Part shown: in pieces, positions 1 to 8,088 of the stretch | How positions within the stretch are numbered: position 1 is the stretch's first letter | Layout of the letters: the number at the start of each line of letters is the position of its first letter | NCBI RefSeq assembly: GCF_004361915.1 | Contig: NZ_SNWP01000013.1 | Location: forward strand, 169,417 to 233,416 | DNA length: 64,000 nt | Origin: Sediminibacterium goheungense | GTDB lineage: Bacteria; Bacteroidota; Bacteroidia; Chitinophagales; Chitinophagaceae | Direction: 5' to 3' | The notes under the pieces: model-generated | Database searches by the model: none | What the model was told of the DNA's origin: nothing | Seen by the model: only the letters and a program-made list of their open reading frames with translations | Program-made: the position numbers and the translations under genes

Positions 1-1011
1 CCGCCTGATCCAAGTAGCCGTGGTAGTTGTTTTATTGGCGGTAATATTGCCGAGAACAGTGGCGGACCGAAAGCTGTGAAATATGGAGTGGTCAAAGATT
101 ATGTATTGAACCTGGAAGTAGTATTACCGAATGGTGAGATTATCTGGACAGGTGCCAATGTATTAAAAAACTCAACCGGTTATAATCTTACCCAGTTACT
201 GGTAGGAAGCGAAGGTACATTGGGCATTGTAACAAAGATTGTACTGAAACTCATTCCTTTTCCAAAATTCGATCTGCTGATGCTGGTACCTTTTGCTTCG
301 CTTGAAAAGGCAAGTGAAGCTGTAAGCGCCATTTTCAGAGCAGGTTTTGTACCCAGTGCATTGGAACTGGTTGAAATAGATGCATTGAAAATCGTAAGCA
401 AGATGGTAGAGAGTACCGCTGTACCTGTTGACGATTCCATTGCCGCACATCTGATCATAGAAGTTGATGGCAATAATATGGATGTGCTGATGAATGAGAT
501 GGAATCCATCGCAGCATTGCTTACTCAGTTTGATGCCGGTGAAATATTTTTTGCAGATGATGCACAACAAAAAGCAGAGCTATGGAAACTTCGCCGCCGT
601 GTGGCCGAGGCTGTAAAAACCAGCGGTTATACCATTGAAGAAGATACTGTCGTACCCCGTGCCGAATTACCGGCACTGATTAAAGGTGTAAAAGAACTGG
701 GTAAGCAATATGGCTTTCATGCTGTTTGTTATGGGCATGCAGGTGATGGTAATCTGCATATCAGAATCAATCACCCAACGATTAAGAACAGCCATGGCAA
801 TGCAGAAATGACCGAAGCACTGCGTGCGTTATTTGAACTGGTAAAAAAACTGGGAGGAACAATCAGCGGTGAACATGGTATCGGATTGATACAGAAACCA
901 TATATGACTACTGTTTTCCGTGATGCCAATCTGTATATAATGCGGGAAATCAAAAAAGCTTTTGATCCTAACAATATTTTAAACGCAGGTAAAATCTTTG
1001 ACCTGAACTGA
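1..1011 (+). CDS. glcD: FAD-binding oxidase, GlcD-like (5' partial)
   Basis: C-terminal part of a flavin oxidase of the glycolate/D-lactate dehydrogenase (GlcD) family, which oxidises 2-hydroxy acids with FAD. The frame is open from the first base, so the true start is outside the window; the GTG at 76 is internal. Visible are the FAD-binding-4 segment (SCFIGGNIAENSGG, then GSEGTLGIVTKI) and the FAD-oxidase C domain with YGHAGDGNLHIRI and SGEHGIGLIQK, the usual flavin- and substrate-contact motifs. It ends normally with a TGA 23 bases before the next gene. The family assignment is strong; the exact substrate cannot be read from the sequence. Confidence 0.9.
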   Translation, partial: PPDPSSRGSCFIGGNIAENSGGPKAVKYGVVKDYVLNLEVVLPNGEIIWTGANVLKNSTGYNLTQLLVGSEGTLGIVTKIVLKLIPFPKFDLLMLVPFASLEKASEAVSAIFRAGFVPSALELVEIDALKIVSKMVESTAVPVDDSIAAHLIIEVDGNNMDVLMNEMESIAALLTQFDAGEIFFADDAQQKAELWKLRRRVAEAVKTSGYTIEEDTVVPRAELPALIKGVKELGKQYGFHAVCYGHAGDGNLHIRINHPTIKNSHGNAEMTEALRALFELVKKLGGTISGEHGIGLIQKPYMTTVFRDANLYIMREIKKAFDPNNILNAGKIFDLN

Positions 1012-1015
1012 ACCG

Positions 1016-1023
1016 TACCTTTG
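1016..1023 (+). promoter_or_regulatory. Bacteroidota -7 promoter box TACCTTTG
   Basis: TACCTTTG matches the Bacteroidota -7 consensus TAnnTTTG and sits 11 bases before the ATG at 1035. A TTTG at 997-1000, inside the end of the preceding gene, could serve as the -33 element, although the 15-base spacing is shorter than usual. Confidence 0.55.
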
Positions 1024-1034
1024 CACAAATACCT

Positions 1035-1637
1035 ATGATCATGAAAAACAGTGTATTGTTTGCCTGCCTGATGATGCTTGCCACATTTGCAGTTGCACAA
1101 CAAAATGAGAGTAACGAACAACCCAAAGGTTTCAAAAGAGAGAATATGTTCTTTGGATCAAGCCTTAATCTTTCATTGGGTAATCGTTTTTTTAATGTGG
1201 GTATTAACCCTGAACTGGGTTACAGTCTTAATAAATGGCTGGATGCAGGCGTGGCACTGAACATCAATTATTTTTCTCAGAATGCTTCTGATTTCAGCAA
1301 TACACGCTTTCGCAATTTCAATTATGGCGCAGGAACTTTTTTACGCATATGGCCAGTGAATTTCTTACACCTGCAGGTACAGCCGGAATATAACTGGATC
1401 AGTTCTTCGCAGAAGAATGTAATTACCGGACAATCTGCCAGATACAATTACAATGCAGAAAGCCTGCTGGTTGGTATTGGCTATGGCAGCAGGGCTGTAG
1501 GCTCTCAATATTCTTATGTAACACTGATGATCGATGTTTTACAGAATATCAATTCACCTTACCGTGATCAGTTTAATGATCCCTTGCCTGTTTTCAGGGC
1601 TGGTTTCGGGGTTTATCTTAACAGAAAAAAGCAATAG
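1035..1637 (+). CDS. Small outer-membrane beta-barrel-like protein
   Basis: Predicted exported protein of 200 residues. An N-terminal signal peptide (hydrophobic core after MKNS, ending in VAQQ) is followed by alternating polar/hydrophobic stretches rich in Gly, Asn, Tyr and Phe, as in small outer-membrane barrels of Bacteroidota (segments such as NRFFNVGINPELGYSLN). The final residues (FRAGFGVYLNRKKQ) resemble a last beta strand plus a short basic tail. Two possible starts, ATG at 1035 or 1041, make little difference. Its 3' end overlaps the convergent LOG-family gene by 20 bases. No specific function is recognised. Confidence 0.7.
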   Translation: MIMKNSVLFACLMMLATFAVAQQNESNEQPKGFKRENMFFGSSLNLSLGNRFFNVGINPELGYSLNKWLDAGVALNINYFSQNASDFSNTRFRNFNYGAGTFLRIWPVNFLHLQVQPEYNWISSSQKNVITGQSARYNYNAESLLVGIGYGSRAVGSQYSYVTLMIDVLQNINSPYRDQFNDPLPVFRAGFGVYLNRKKQ

Positions 1638-2157
1638 CCTCATCAGCACTGTTTAAAACTATGAGGCGATCACGCCAATCCTCATATAAAAAACCGGCTG
1701 CTGTCATCTGCTCAATATGAGCAATCAAATGTTTATAATATCCTGCTGTATTCAGCAGGATTATTTTTTTATTGTGAATGTTCAGCGTGTTCCAGGTAAG
1801 CATCTCAAACAACTCATCCAATGTGCCATTACCTCCCGGTAATACAATGGCAGCATCACACAACTCATACATCATTTTTTTACGGATATGCATATCCTTA
1901 ACCACATGCAACTCAGTAATACCTTCATGCTGGTGTTCCCACTCGAGCAGCACTTCCGGAATGACACCGATTGCCTTACCGCTATGATCCATCACTGCAT
2001 TGGCCACAGCCCCCATCAGACCTTTATTGCCACCACCATAAATCAGGGTTATCCCCTGCATGGCCATCAGCATGCCCAGCCTGGAAGCATCGGCCTGAAA
2101 TACCGGATTATTCCCCTCCTTTGAACCGCAAAAAACTGCAATCCGCTTTATTTGCAT
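1618..2157 (-). CDS. LOG family protein (Rossmann-fold nucleotide hydrolase)
   Basis: LOG/YgdH-type protein, a family whose characterised members are cytokinin riboside 5'-monophosphate phosphoribohydrolases (cleaving the N-glycosidic bond of a nucleoside monophosphate). Diagnostic motifs are YGGGNKGLMGAVANAVM near residues 35-55 and PGGNGTLDELFE near residue 105, carrying the catalytic Arg/Glu region of the family. The ATG at 2157 (MQIKRIAVFCGS) is chosen because the family begins directly with this beta strand; a longer frame upstream has no homology-like character. At 179 residues it has the normal family length. It is convergent with, and overlaps, the preceding outer-membrane gene. The cellular substrate is unknown. 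Confidence 0.88.
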   Translation of the reverse strand: MQIKRIAVFCGSKEGNNPVFQADASRLGMLMAMQGITLIYGGGNKGLMGAVANAVMDHSGKAIGVIPEVLLEWEHQHEGITELHVVKDMHIRKKMMYELCDAAIVLPGGNGTLDELFEMLTWNTLNIHNKKIILLNTAGYYKHLIAHIEQMTAAGFLYEDWRDRLIVLNSADEAIAFFC

Positions 2158-2270
2158 ATGAGTTAATTTACGCCGCAATGTAAGCAGCTTTATCATTACA
2201 AGCCAAAGCAGGCTGTCTTTTATTTAAAAAGTTCTGCTTCCAATTCCCGCAATAAACCGCACACATCCCC

Positions 2271-2278
2271 TATCTTTA
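2271..2278 (+). promoter_or_regulatory. Putative -7 box TATCTTTA
   Basis: TATCTTTA differs from TAnnTTTG only at the last base and lies 39 bases before the symporter start. No clear -33 TTTG is seen at the right distance. Confidence 0.4.
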
Positions 2279-2317
2279 CCCTGAACGATTGTTATTCAGC
2301 TCATAAACAAGAACGCT

Positions 2318-3766
2318 ATGTCGCCACTTCTGCTGTTTTCTTTTGTAATCATTTATTTCCTGATTTTATTAGTCGTAGCCTGGTACACAGGCAGGAACAG
2401 TAATAATGATTCCTTTTTTATTGGCAACAGAAACAGTAACTGGATGCTGGTGGCATTTGGCATGATCGGCACTTCATTAAGTGGAGTAACTTTTGTTAGC
2501 GTGCCCGGTGCCGTGGCCAAAGAATCGTTTGCATATATGCAGATCACACTCGGTTACCTGATCGGTTATATGGTAATTGCCTTTGTGTTATTGCCCCTTT
2601 ACTATAAACTTAACCTGACTTCCATTTATAACTATCTCAGTACAAGACTGGGATTTGCTTCCTATAAAACTGGCGCCTCCTTCTTCATCTTATCACGTAC
2701 ACTGGGCGCTACCGCACGTTTATATTTGGTTGTACGCATATTACAGGATGCCATCCTTGAAAGCTTTCATGTACCCTTCTGGGCCACCACACTGATTATC
2801 CTCCTCATGATTTTGCTCTATACATATGAAGGTGGTGTAAAAACCATTGTATGGACAGATACGTTGCAAACTTCCTGTATGCTGATCGGTCTTGTGATCT
2901 GTGTCATTTATATCCTTAACCAACTGGATATGGGTATCGGACAGAGTTTTGCGGCTATGGGAGACAAAGGTTATTCCAAAATATTTTTTACTGAACCCGA
3001 GAGTCGTTTTTTCTTCTTAAAACAAATACTGGCAGGTGCTTTTGTTACCATTACCATGACGGGTATGGATCAGGAAATGATGCAGAAGAATATTTCGGTG
3101 AAAACGCTTAAGGACTCACAGAAAAATGTGGTAACCCTTGGCTTTATTATGCTGGCTGTTATTGGTTTGTTTCTTTTTCTGGGAGGTTTATTACATCTCT
3201 ATGCAGATACACAGGGCATTGCCGCTACAGGCGACAAGCTGTTTCCTACCATTGCCCTGCAACATATGCCAAGTATGGTATCTGTGATATTTATTATTGC
3301 CTTGATTTCAGCACTCTTCCCAAGTGCCGATGGCGCCATTACTGCACTTACTTCTTCTTTCTGTATTGATATTATCGGATTACAACGTCGTACAGACTGG
3401 ACAGATCAGCAGAAGAAAAAAATCAGACAACGTGTTCACCTGGTATTCGCAGGCATCTTCCTGGTGTTTGTAATGGTGTATAAATGGATCGATAGCAGTA
3501 GTATGATTGGTGTGATTTTAAAAGTAGCAGCTTATACTTACGGACCTTTACTGGGCTTATTTACTTTCGGCATTTTACTGAAACGATCAGTAAACGACAA
3601 GCTCGTACCATTTGTATGTATTGCTTCCCCGTTATTGTGCCTGCTCGTAGATAAATTTCAAAAACAACTGTTTGGTTCTTTTGAAATTGGCTTAGAGCTA
3701 TTGATCATTAACGGCCTCATTACTTTCCTGGGGTTATTACTGATCTCACGGAGAAGCAATACATAG
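2318..3766 (+). CDS. Sodium:solute symporter (SSS family)
   Basis: Integral membrane transporter of 482 residues with about 12-13 hydrophobic segments, consistent with Na+-coupled uptake of an organic solute across the inner membrane. It shows the SSS pattern: a short first helix, a FFIGNRNSNWM segment, GMIGTSLSGVTFVSVPG in the second helix (the discontinuous substrate/Na+ helix), an RLGFAS..GASFFILSRTLGATARLY region, and ISALFPSADGAITALTSSF, equivalent to the Na2-site helix that holds conserved Ser residues. The gene stands alone on the plus strand with its own promoter. The substrate cannot be inferred; Bacteroidota paralogs carry sugars, sialic acid, amino acids or iodide-like anions. Confidence 0.9.
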   Translation: MSPLLLFSFVIIYFLILLVVAWYTGRNSNNDSFFIGNRNSNWMLVAFGMIGTSLSGVTFVSVPGAVAKESFAYMQITLGYLIGYMVIAFVLLPLYYKLNLTSIYNYLSTRLGFASYKTGASFFILSRTLGATARLYLVVRILQDAILESFHVPFWATTLIILLMILLYTYEGGVKTIVWTDTLQTSCMLIGLVICVIYILNQLDMGIGQSFAAMGDKGYSKIFFTEPESRFFFLKQILAGAFVTITMTGMDQEMMQKNISVKTLKDSQKNVVTLGFIMLAVIGLFLFLGGLLHLYADTQGIAATGDKLFPTIALQHMPSMVSVIFIIALISALFPSADGAITALTSSFCIDIIGLQRRTDWTDQQKKKIRQRVHLVFAGIFLVFVMVYKWIDSSSMIGVILKVAAYTYGPLLGLFTFGILLKRSVNDKLVPFVCIASPLLCLLVDKFQKQLFGSFEIGLELLIINGLITFLGLLLISRRSNT

Positions 3767-3783
3767 TAAGTTTTATACAATCA

Positions 3784-4137
3784 CTACCATAACTGTACGA
3801 TTTCCTGGCTTGCTGTTTGTTCTGCGGGAGTGGGTAATGCCTCTACCGGGACTTCCATTTTCTCTCCTTTTTTGATGTTTACCAGTGATTCGATTTCCAG
3901 TTTATATCCTTCAGACGCAGCTTCTTCCAGCAGACGCAGTACCTGTTTGCGACTCTCATATAATTCTTCGAGCCTTTTAGTAGATACCGGATCCGGTTTT
4001 CCAAAGCGTTCCTCTGCACTGAAATTTCGCATACAGTGAAAGTTGATCTTGTGGTTAAGCAGCGTAAGTAACACTTCTTTTGCTTCATCAGGCGTAAAAA
4101 CACCATTGATCAGCGTAACATTTTCATTTGTATTCAT
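3784..4137 (-). CDS. Hypothetical protein, last gene of icd operon
   Basis: A 117-residue cytoplasmic protein with no signal peptide or membrane segment and no recognised domain. The N-terminal half resembles a helical fold (TPDEAKEVLLTLLNHKINFH) followed by a charged helix (TKRLEELYESRKQVLRLLEEAA); the C-terminal part is Pro/Glu-rich. It follows the 81-residue gene by 10 bases and lies downstream of isocitrate dehydrogenase on the same strand, so the three are likely co-transcribed. No function is assigned. Confidence 0.65.
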   Translation of the reverse strand: MNTNENVTLINGVFTPDEAKEVLLTLLNHKINFHCMRNFSAEERFGKPDPVSTKRLEELYESRKQVLRLLEEAASEGYKLEIESLVNIKKGEKMEVPVEALPTPAEQTASQEIVQLW

Positions 4138-4147
4138 GCTATTTTTT

Positions 4148-4393
4148 TTAAGCTATTACAATTCCTGATTCAATATTTACAGCCTGTTCATTTGATAAAA
4201 TCCGGCTTTTAAACTCATGCAATTCCCTCTGCAATTCTTTGATACGGTTTTCCCGCATTTTGATATCTTCTTCTTTTTCAGCGTCTCTGATTTTATCCTC
4301 ATGATACTTGATTTTGATATTCACCATTTGTGAAACCAAATCAAATGCTTCTGTTTTACTGAACCTGCCTTTAATAAGCTGTAGTTGTAACAT
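4148..4393 (-). CDS. Hypothetical small coiled-coil protein
   Basis: An 81-residue protein dominated by a highly charged helical stretch (KIKYHEDKIRDAEKEEDIKM and the following residues to about 70), which fits a coiled coil. There is no membrane segment or cysteine motif. It starts 11 bases after the isocitrate dehydrogenase stop and ends 10 bases before the next small gene, giving tight operon spacing. It is not recognised as a known family; the spacing and clean frame support a real gene. Confidence 0.6.
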   Translation of the reverse strand: MLQLQLIKGRFSKTEAFDLVSQMVNIKIKYHEDKIRDAEKEEDIKMRENRIKELQRELHEFKSRILSNEQAVNIESGIVIA

Positions 4394-4404
4394 AATGTTG
4401 ATTT

Positions 4405-5841
4405 TTATTGTCCCTGCCCGAGTGAATAAGCTTGTTTTCCGTTAAACGTGTAGAGGTTTTCTGTTTTAATGGTATCGATGCCATGTGCTTCTGCCTTATC
4501 CAGCAATTCAATAATCTGTTGTTTGGTAACACCCGAACCATTACTTGGCTTAAAGCGGCAACGCCAATGATCGGTACAGAAAGTTTCCTCAAAACCTTCC
4601 GGCCATACTTTAATACCACGGTTGGTAATCATCGATAATTCCACACCCAAAACATCCACTTCTTTCAGTTTCGTGGCCAGTTCATCTGCTTTGTAGCCAT
4701 CCCAGTGAACAAAAAGGTCAACACCGACCAGTTCCTTTTTAGAAGCTTTTCTGCGTGTATACTTAGGTAAGTTCAACACCGCCTGTTCATTATACTGTAC
4801 CGCTTTAAGCTGTACCGGTTTTTGTCCGAGATTGGCAATCACCGCCTGTGCAAATTCTTTGGTACCGACCTGCTGCTTACTTACTCCCTCTTTGTAGATA
4901 TCGTAAGTATGTATACCGTCTTCAATTGTTTTCAGCCAGGCATTCTGCACTTTTTCGGCTACTCCTGACTGTCCGATATGGTTCAGCATCATGATAGCGC
5001 CCTGTAAAAGACCTGATGGGTTGGCCAGATTCTGGCCAGCTCTTCTGGGGGCCGAGCCATGAATGGCTTCAAACATGGCACATGATTCACCGATATTGGC
5101 CGAACCTGCCAGACCTACCGATCCGGTAATCTGCGCTGCCACATCCGATAATACATCTCCGTATAAATTGGGCATTACGATTACATCAAAATATTCCGGT
5201 GTATCGGCCATTTTTGCCGCTCCTATATCAATGATCCAGTGCTCATTCTCAATTTCAGGATATTCTTTTGCAATCTCATCGAACACCTGATGAAACAAAC
5301 CATCTGTCTGTTTCATGATATTATCTTTGGTAAAACAGGTTACTTTTTTACGTCCATACTGCTTTGCATATTCAAAAGCGTAACGTACAATTTTTTCGCA
5401 GCCGGGCCTGCTGATCAGTTTTAAACACTGCACCACTTCGTCGGTCTGCTGGTGCTCAATACCCGCGTACAAGTCTTCTTCATTCTCACGAATGATTACA
5501 ATATCCATTTTCGGATGTTTTGTTTTCACATAAGGATGAAGGCTTATACAGGGACGTACATTGGAATAGAGACCCAAAAACTTACGGGTGGTTACATTCA
5601 GACTCTTGTAGCCACCGCCCTGAGGTGTGGTGATCGGCGCTTTCAGGAATATCTTGTTTTTACGGATCGTATCCCAGGATTCTTTGGCAATACCTGCATT
5701 ATTACCTGCCAGATATACTTTTTCGCCCACTTCAATTTCGTCGATTTCAATCTGAGCGCCAGCTGCCATGATAATGTCGAGGGTAGCGTCCATAATCTCC
5801 GGACCGATGCCATCTCCTTTCGCAATGGTAATTCTTGTCAT
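4405..5841 (-). CDS. icd: NADP-type isocitrate dehydrogenase with C-terminal extension
   Basis: Oxidatively decarboxylates isocitrate to 2-oxoglutarate in the TCA cycle. The start at 5841 (MTRITIAKGDGIGPEIM) is chosen because it opens with the family's N-terminal motif; 27 upstream residues in frame have no family character. The substrate loop KSLNVTTR gives the Ser, Asn and Arg equivalent to S113, N115 and R119 of the E. coli enzyme, and MPNLYGDVLSDVAAQITGS is the metal/nucleotide signature. The protein has 478 residues; roughly the last 140 form an extension absent from the 416-residue E. coli enzyme, as in the Thermus-type subfamily. A 92-base region shared with the divergent LysR gene contains a palindrome and probably its promoter. 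Confidence 0.93.
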   Translation of the reverse strand: MTRITIAKGDGIGPEIMDATLDIIMAAGAQIEIDEIEVGEKVYLAGNNAGIAKESWDTIRKNKIFLKAPITTPQGGGYKSLNVTTRKFLGLYSNVRPCISLHPYVKTKHPKMDIVIIRENEEDLYAGIEHQQTDEVVQCLKLISRPGCEKIVRYAFEYAKQYGRKKVTCFTKDNIMKQTDGLFHQVFDEIAKEYPEIENEHWIIDIGAAKMADTPEYFDVIVMPNLYGDVLSDVAAQITGSVGLAGSANIGESCAMFEAIHGSAPRRAGQNLANPSGLLQGAIMMLNHIGQSGVAEKVQNAWLKTIEDGIHTYDIYKEGVSKQQVGTKEFAQAVIANLGQKPVQLKAVQYNEQAVLNLPKYTRRKASKKELVGVDLFVHWDGYKADELATKLKEVDVLGVELSMITNRGIKVWPEGFEETFCTDHWRCRFKPSNGSGVTKQQIIELLDKAEAHGIDTIKTENLYTFNGKQAYSLGQGQ

Positions 5842-5919
5842 ACTGTATTGATTTTTGTTTGGTGATGCAAAAATGCTTGTAGCTAACCATATATTTTTAT
5901 TTATCTTTACTATAATATC

Positions 5920-5936
5920 CATAAATATTATTTATG
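5920..5936. promoter_or_regulatory. 17-bp palindrome at LysR start, candidate operator
   Basis: CATAAATATTATTTATG is a perfect palindrome (8-bp arms around one base). It contains a T-N11-A LysR box and covers the ATG at 5934. A second overlapping inverted repeat, ATAATAT at 5912-5918 with ATATTAT at 5925-5931, extends it towards icd. Position and symmetry fit an autoregulatory operator of the adjacent LysR protein, which is inference. Confidence 0.5.
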
Positions 5937-6851
5937 AATTATACTTTAAACCAGTTACAGATTTTCCTGAAAGTGTCGCAAACACAGAGCGTAACAAAAG
6001 CGGCAGAAGAATTATACCTCACGCAACCAGCCGTTTCCATTCAACTAAAAAATTTTCAGGACCAGTTCGACATACCCCTTACTGAAGTGGTGGGAAGAAA
6101 GTTGTACATCACCGAATTTGGACAGGAAATTGCCATGGCTGCCGAAGCCATATTGAATGAAGTGAATGCCATCAATTATAAAACACAGGCTTACAGAGGG
6201 CAACTATCGGGCAGACTTAAACTTTCAGTAGTATCGACAGGTAAATATGTGATGCCCTATTTCCTCACCGGTTTTATGAAACAACATCCAGGTGTGGACC
6301 TTATGATGGATGTAACGAATAAAGCCAAAGTAATCGAGAGCCTCGACAGAAATGAAGTTGATTTCTCTCTGGTATCGATCATACCTGATACATCACAGGT
6401 GAACCGGATTGAGCTGCTACCTAATAAACTCTATCTGGTTGGCACGCGTGGCGCCAGAATAACAGCACAGGGATCTGTGAAAAAAATATTTGAAGAACTG
6501 CCACTGATTTTCCGTGAAAACGGTTCCGGCACCCGACAAACCATGGAAAAATTCATCGAGAAACACCACCTCACTTTTCGCAAGAAAATGGAGCTTACTT
6601 CCAATGAAGCCGTGAAACAGGCCGTACTGGCAGGTTTGGGCTACTCAATCATGCCCCTGATCGGTATTAAAAATGAGTTGAAAAACGGTGATATGAAAAT
6701 CATACCGGTAAAAGGGTTGCCTATTAAAACAGCCTGGCAACTGATCTGGTTAAAAGGCAAAAAACTGTCGCCGGTAGCAACTGCTTTTCTCGAGTATATA
6801 AACAAAGAGAAAGCTGCCATTTCCAAGCAGTTTTTTCCGCAGGTTGATTAG
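5934..6851 (+). CDS. LysR family transcriptional regulator
   Basis: A 305-residue DNA-binding regulator. Residues 1-60 form the winged helix-turn-helix (LNQLQIFLKVSQTQSVTKAA, then LTQPAVSIQLKNFQ), and residues from about 88 form the periplasmic-binding-protein-like effector domain (LSGRLKLSVVSTGKYVMPYF, ENGSGTRQTMEKF), resembling the CbbR/CysB-type subgroup. It is transcribed divergently from isocitrate dehydrogenase across a 92-base gap, the classic arrangement for a LysR protein controlling its neighbour and itself. The effector is unknown; a link to TCA or carbon status is suggested only by position. Confidence 0.92.
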   Translation: MNYTLNQLQIFLKVSQTQSVTKAAEELYLTQPAVSIQLKNFQDQFDIPLTEVVGRKLYITEFGQEIAMAAEAILNEVNAINYKTQAYRGQLSGRLKLSVVSTGKYVMPYFLTGFMKQHPGVDLMMDVTNKAKVIESLDRNEVDFSLVSIIPDTSQVNRIELLPNKLYLVGTRGARITAQGSVKKIFEELPLIFRENGSGTRQTMEKFIEKHHLTFRKKMELTSNEAVKQAVLAGLGYSIMPLIGIKNELKNGDMKIIPVKGLPIKTAWQLIWLKGKKLSPVATAFLEYINKEKAAISKQFFPQVD

Positions 6852-6905
6852 AAAATCCGGAAAATATACCGTACCCCAACCACTCAGGGGCAGGGGCATC
6901 GGCAA

Positions 6906-7193
6906 CTATACTTTTTCTTTTTTCACCTCAGACCATACAAATTCCTCAATCTCATCAAAAAGACTGCGGGCTCTGTCTTTCACCTTCGACAGGGCTTCAT
7001 ATTTATTTGTAAGACTCAATGCCAGTTGGTACATTTCTTCAGTAGCTGTCTGGTCAACCATTTCAGCAAAGCTTTTGGGTCGCTCACTTTCTTCCAGTGA
7101 ACGGATATAACACAAGACTTCCACTACTTCAAAATGTGTTTTTTGCCATGAATCAAATCCATTCGGAAAATCCGGTACTGACATGTTGTACAT
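6906..7193 (-). CDS. Hypothetical protein, 92-95 residues
   Basis: Small soluble acidic protein without a recognised domain. It starts either at 7193 (MYNMSVPDF) or, three codons in, at 7184. Sequence is helix-rich (FEVVEVLCYIRSLEESE, then ATEEMYQLALSLTNKYEALS) and ends in a basic Lys tail. The gene is isolated between the LysR gene and the O-methyltransferase operon, both on the plus strand. It may belong to a lineage-specific family; no function is proposed. Confidence 0.55.
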   Translation of the reverse strand: MYNMSVPDFPNGFDSWQKTHFEVVEVLCYIRSLEESERPKSFAEMVDQTATEEMYQLALSLTNKYEALSKVKDRARSLFDEIEEFVWSEVKKEKV

Positions 7194-7422
7194 ATTTTAG
7201 TTAGGAGAATATCATCTTCAAACTACTCATTTTCCCTGAAAGAAAAAAGCAAAGAAGTAACGAAAAAAGTTTTGACTGTTCAGAAAGAAATAACCGACGG
7301 CTATACTTTTCAGCGATGGTTCCACTCCTGATGTTATAAGGTAAAATTTCCCAATGGAATGCCCGTTTTCAATTTTAACAGCCTGTCCCCCTTCCCTTTC
7401 AAGCCCTTCAAAGAGGTTTTCG

Positions 7423-7430
7423 TATCTTTA
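7423..7430 (+). promoter_or_regulatory. Putative -7 box TATCTTTA
   Basis: TATCTTTA lies only four bases before the ATG at 7435, giving a very short or leaderless transcript if used. The first purine would fall at or after the start codon, so an alternative upstream promoter remains possible. Confidence 0.35.
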
Positions 7431-7434
7431 CAGG

Positions 7435-8088
7435 ATGAATACCCCCCTGATTATTTCCCCCGGAGCAGAGGCTTATGCACAGTCCTTTACAGCTCCGGAA
7501 GCGGGTCTTTTACAGGAGATTGCCAGATTTACCCAGACAGCACACCCACACGCACACATGCTCAGTGGACAGGTACAGGGTAAATTTTTATCATTTATAA
7601 GCACTATTCAGCGCCCCAGATACGTTTTAGAGATAGGTACTTTTACGGGCTACAGCGCATTATGCCTTGCAGATGGCCTTAGCCCCGAAGGAGAACTGCA
7701 TACCATTGAATGCCGGGAAGAAGACGCCACAACAGCAAGGAACTATTTTAGCAAAAGCAAAAGAAATCATCAGATACATTTGCACATCGGCAATGCAGCA
7801 GAAATAATACCCACATTATCACACCAGTGGGACCTGGTTTTTATGGACGCTGACAAAACGGGTTATATCGGATATTATGAACAGATTGTTCCGAAACTGA
7901 GTAAGAATGGCATCATTCTGGCAGACAATGTATTGTTTCATGGACAGGTAATGGAAGACCCGATTACGGGTAAAAATGCTAAAGCCATACATGCATTCAA
8001 TGAACATGTAAAAAAAGACCCAAGAACAGAACAAGTATTATTAACCATCAGGGATGGTTTATTAATGATTAAAAAGAGAGCAGAATGA
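7435..8088 (+). CDS. O-methyltransferase, COMT-like
   Basis: SAM-dependent O-methyltransferase of 217 residues (class I Rossmann fold, family 3, like catechol or caffeoyl-CoA methyltransferases). The SAM-binding motif LEIGTFTGYSALCLADGL is near residue 65, and FMDADKTGY near residue 136 supplies the divalent-metal-binding Asp; ILADNVLFHG follows. The ATG at 7435 is preferred because the 27 upstream in-frame residues are Pro/Ser-rich and unlike the family. It overlaps the next gene by four bases (ATGA), so O-methyltransferase, glucosaminidase and hpt form one operon. The acceptor substrate is unknown. Confidence 0.88.
   Translation: MNTPLIISPGAEAYAQSFTAPEAGLLQEIARFTQTAHPHAHMLSGQVQGKFLSFISTIQRPRYVLEIGTFTGYSALCLADGLSPEGELHTIECREEDATTARNYFSKSKRNHQIHLHIGNAAEIIPTLSHQWDLVFMDADKTGYIGYYEQIVPKLSKNGIILADNVLFHGQVMEDPITGKNAKAIHAFNEHVKKDPRTEQVLLTIRDGLLMIKKRAE

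Noticed and set aside
5842..5922. 27-residue N-terminal extension of isocitrate dehydrogenase
   Set aside because: It would run through the divergent promoter and palindrome; the family motif starts at the ATG at 5841.
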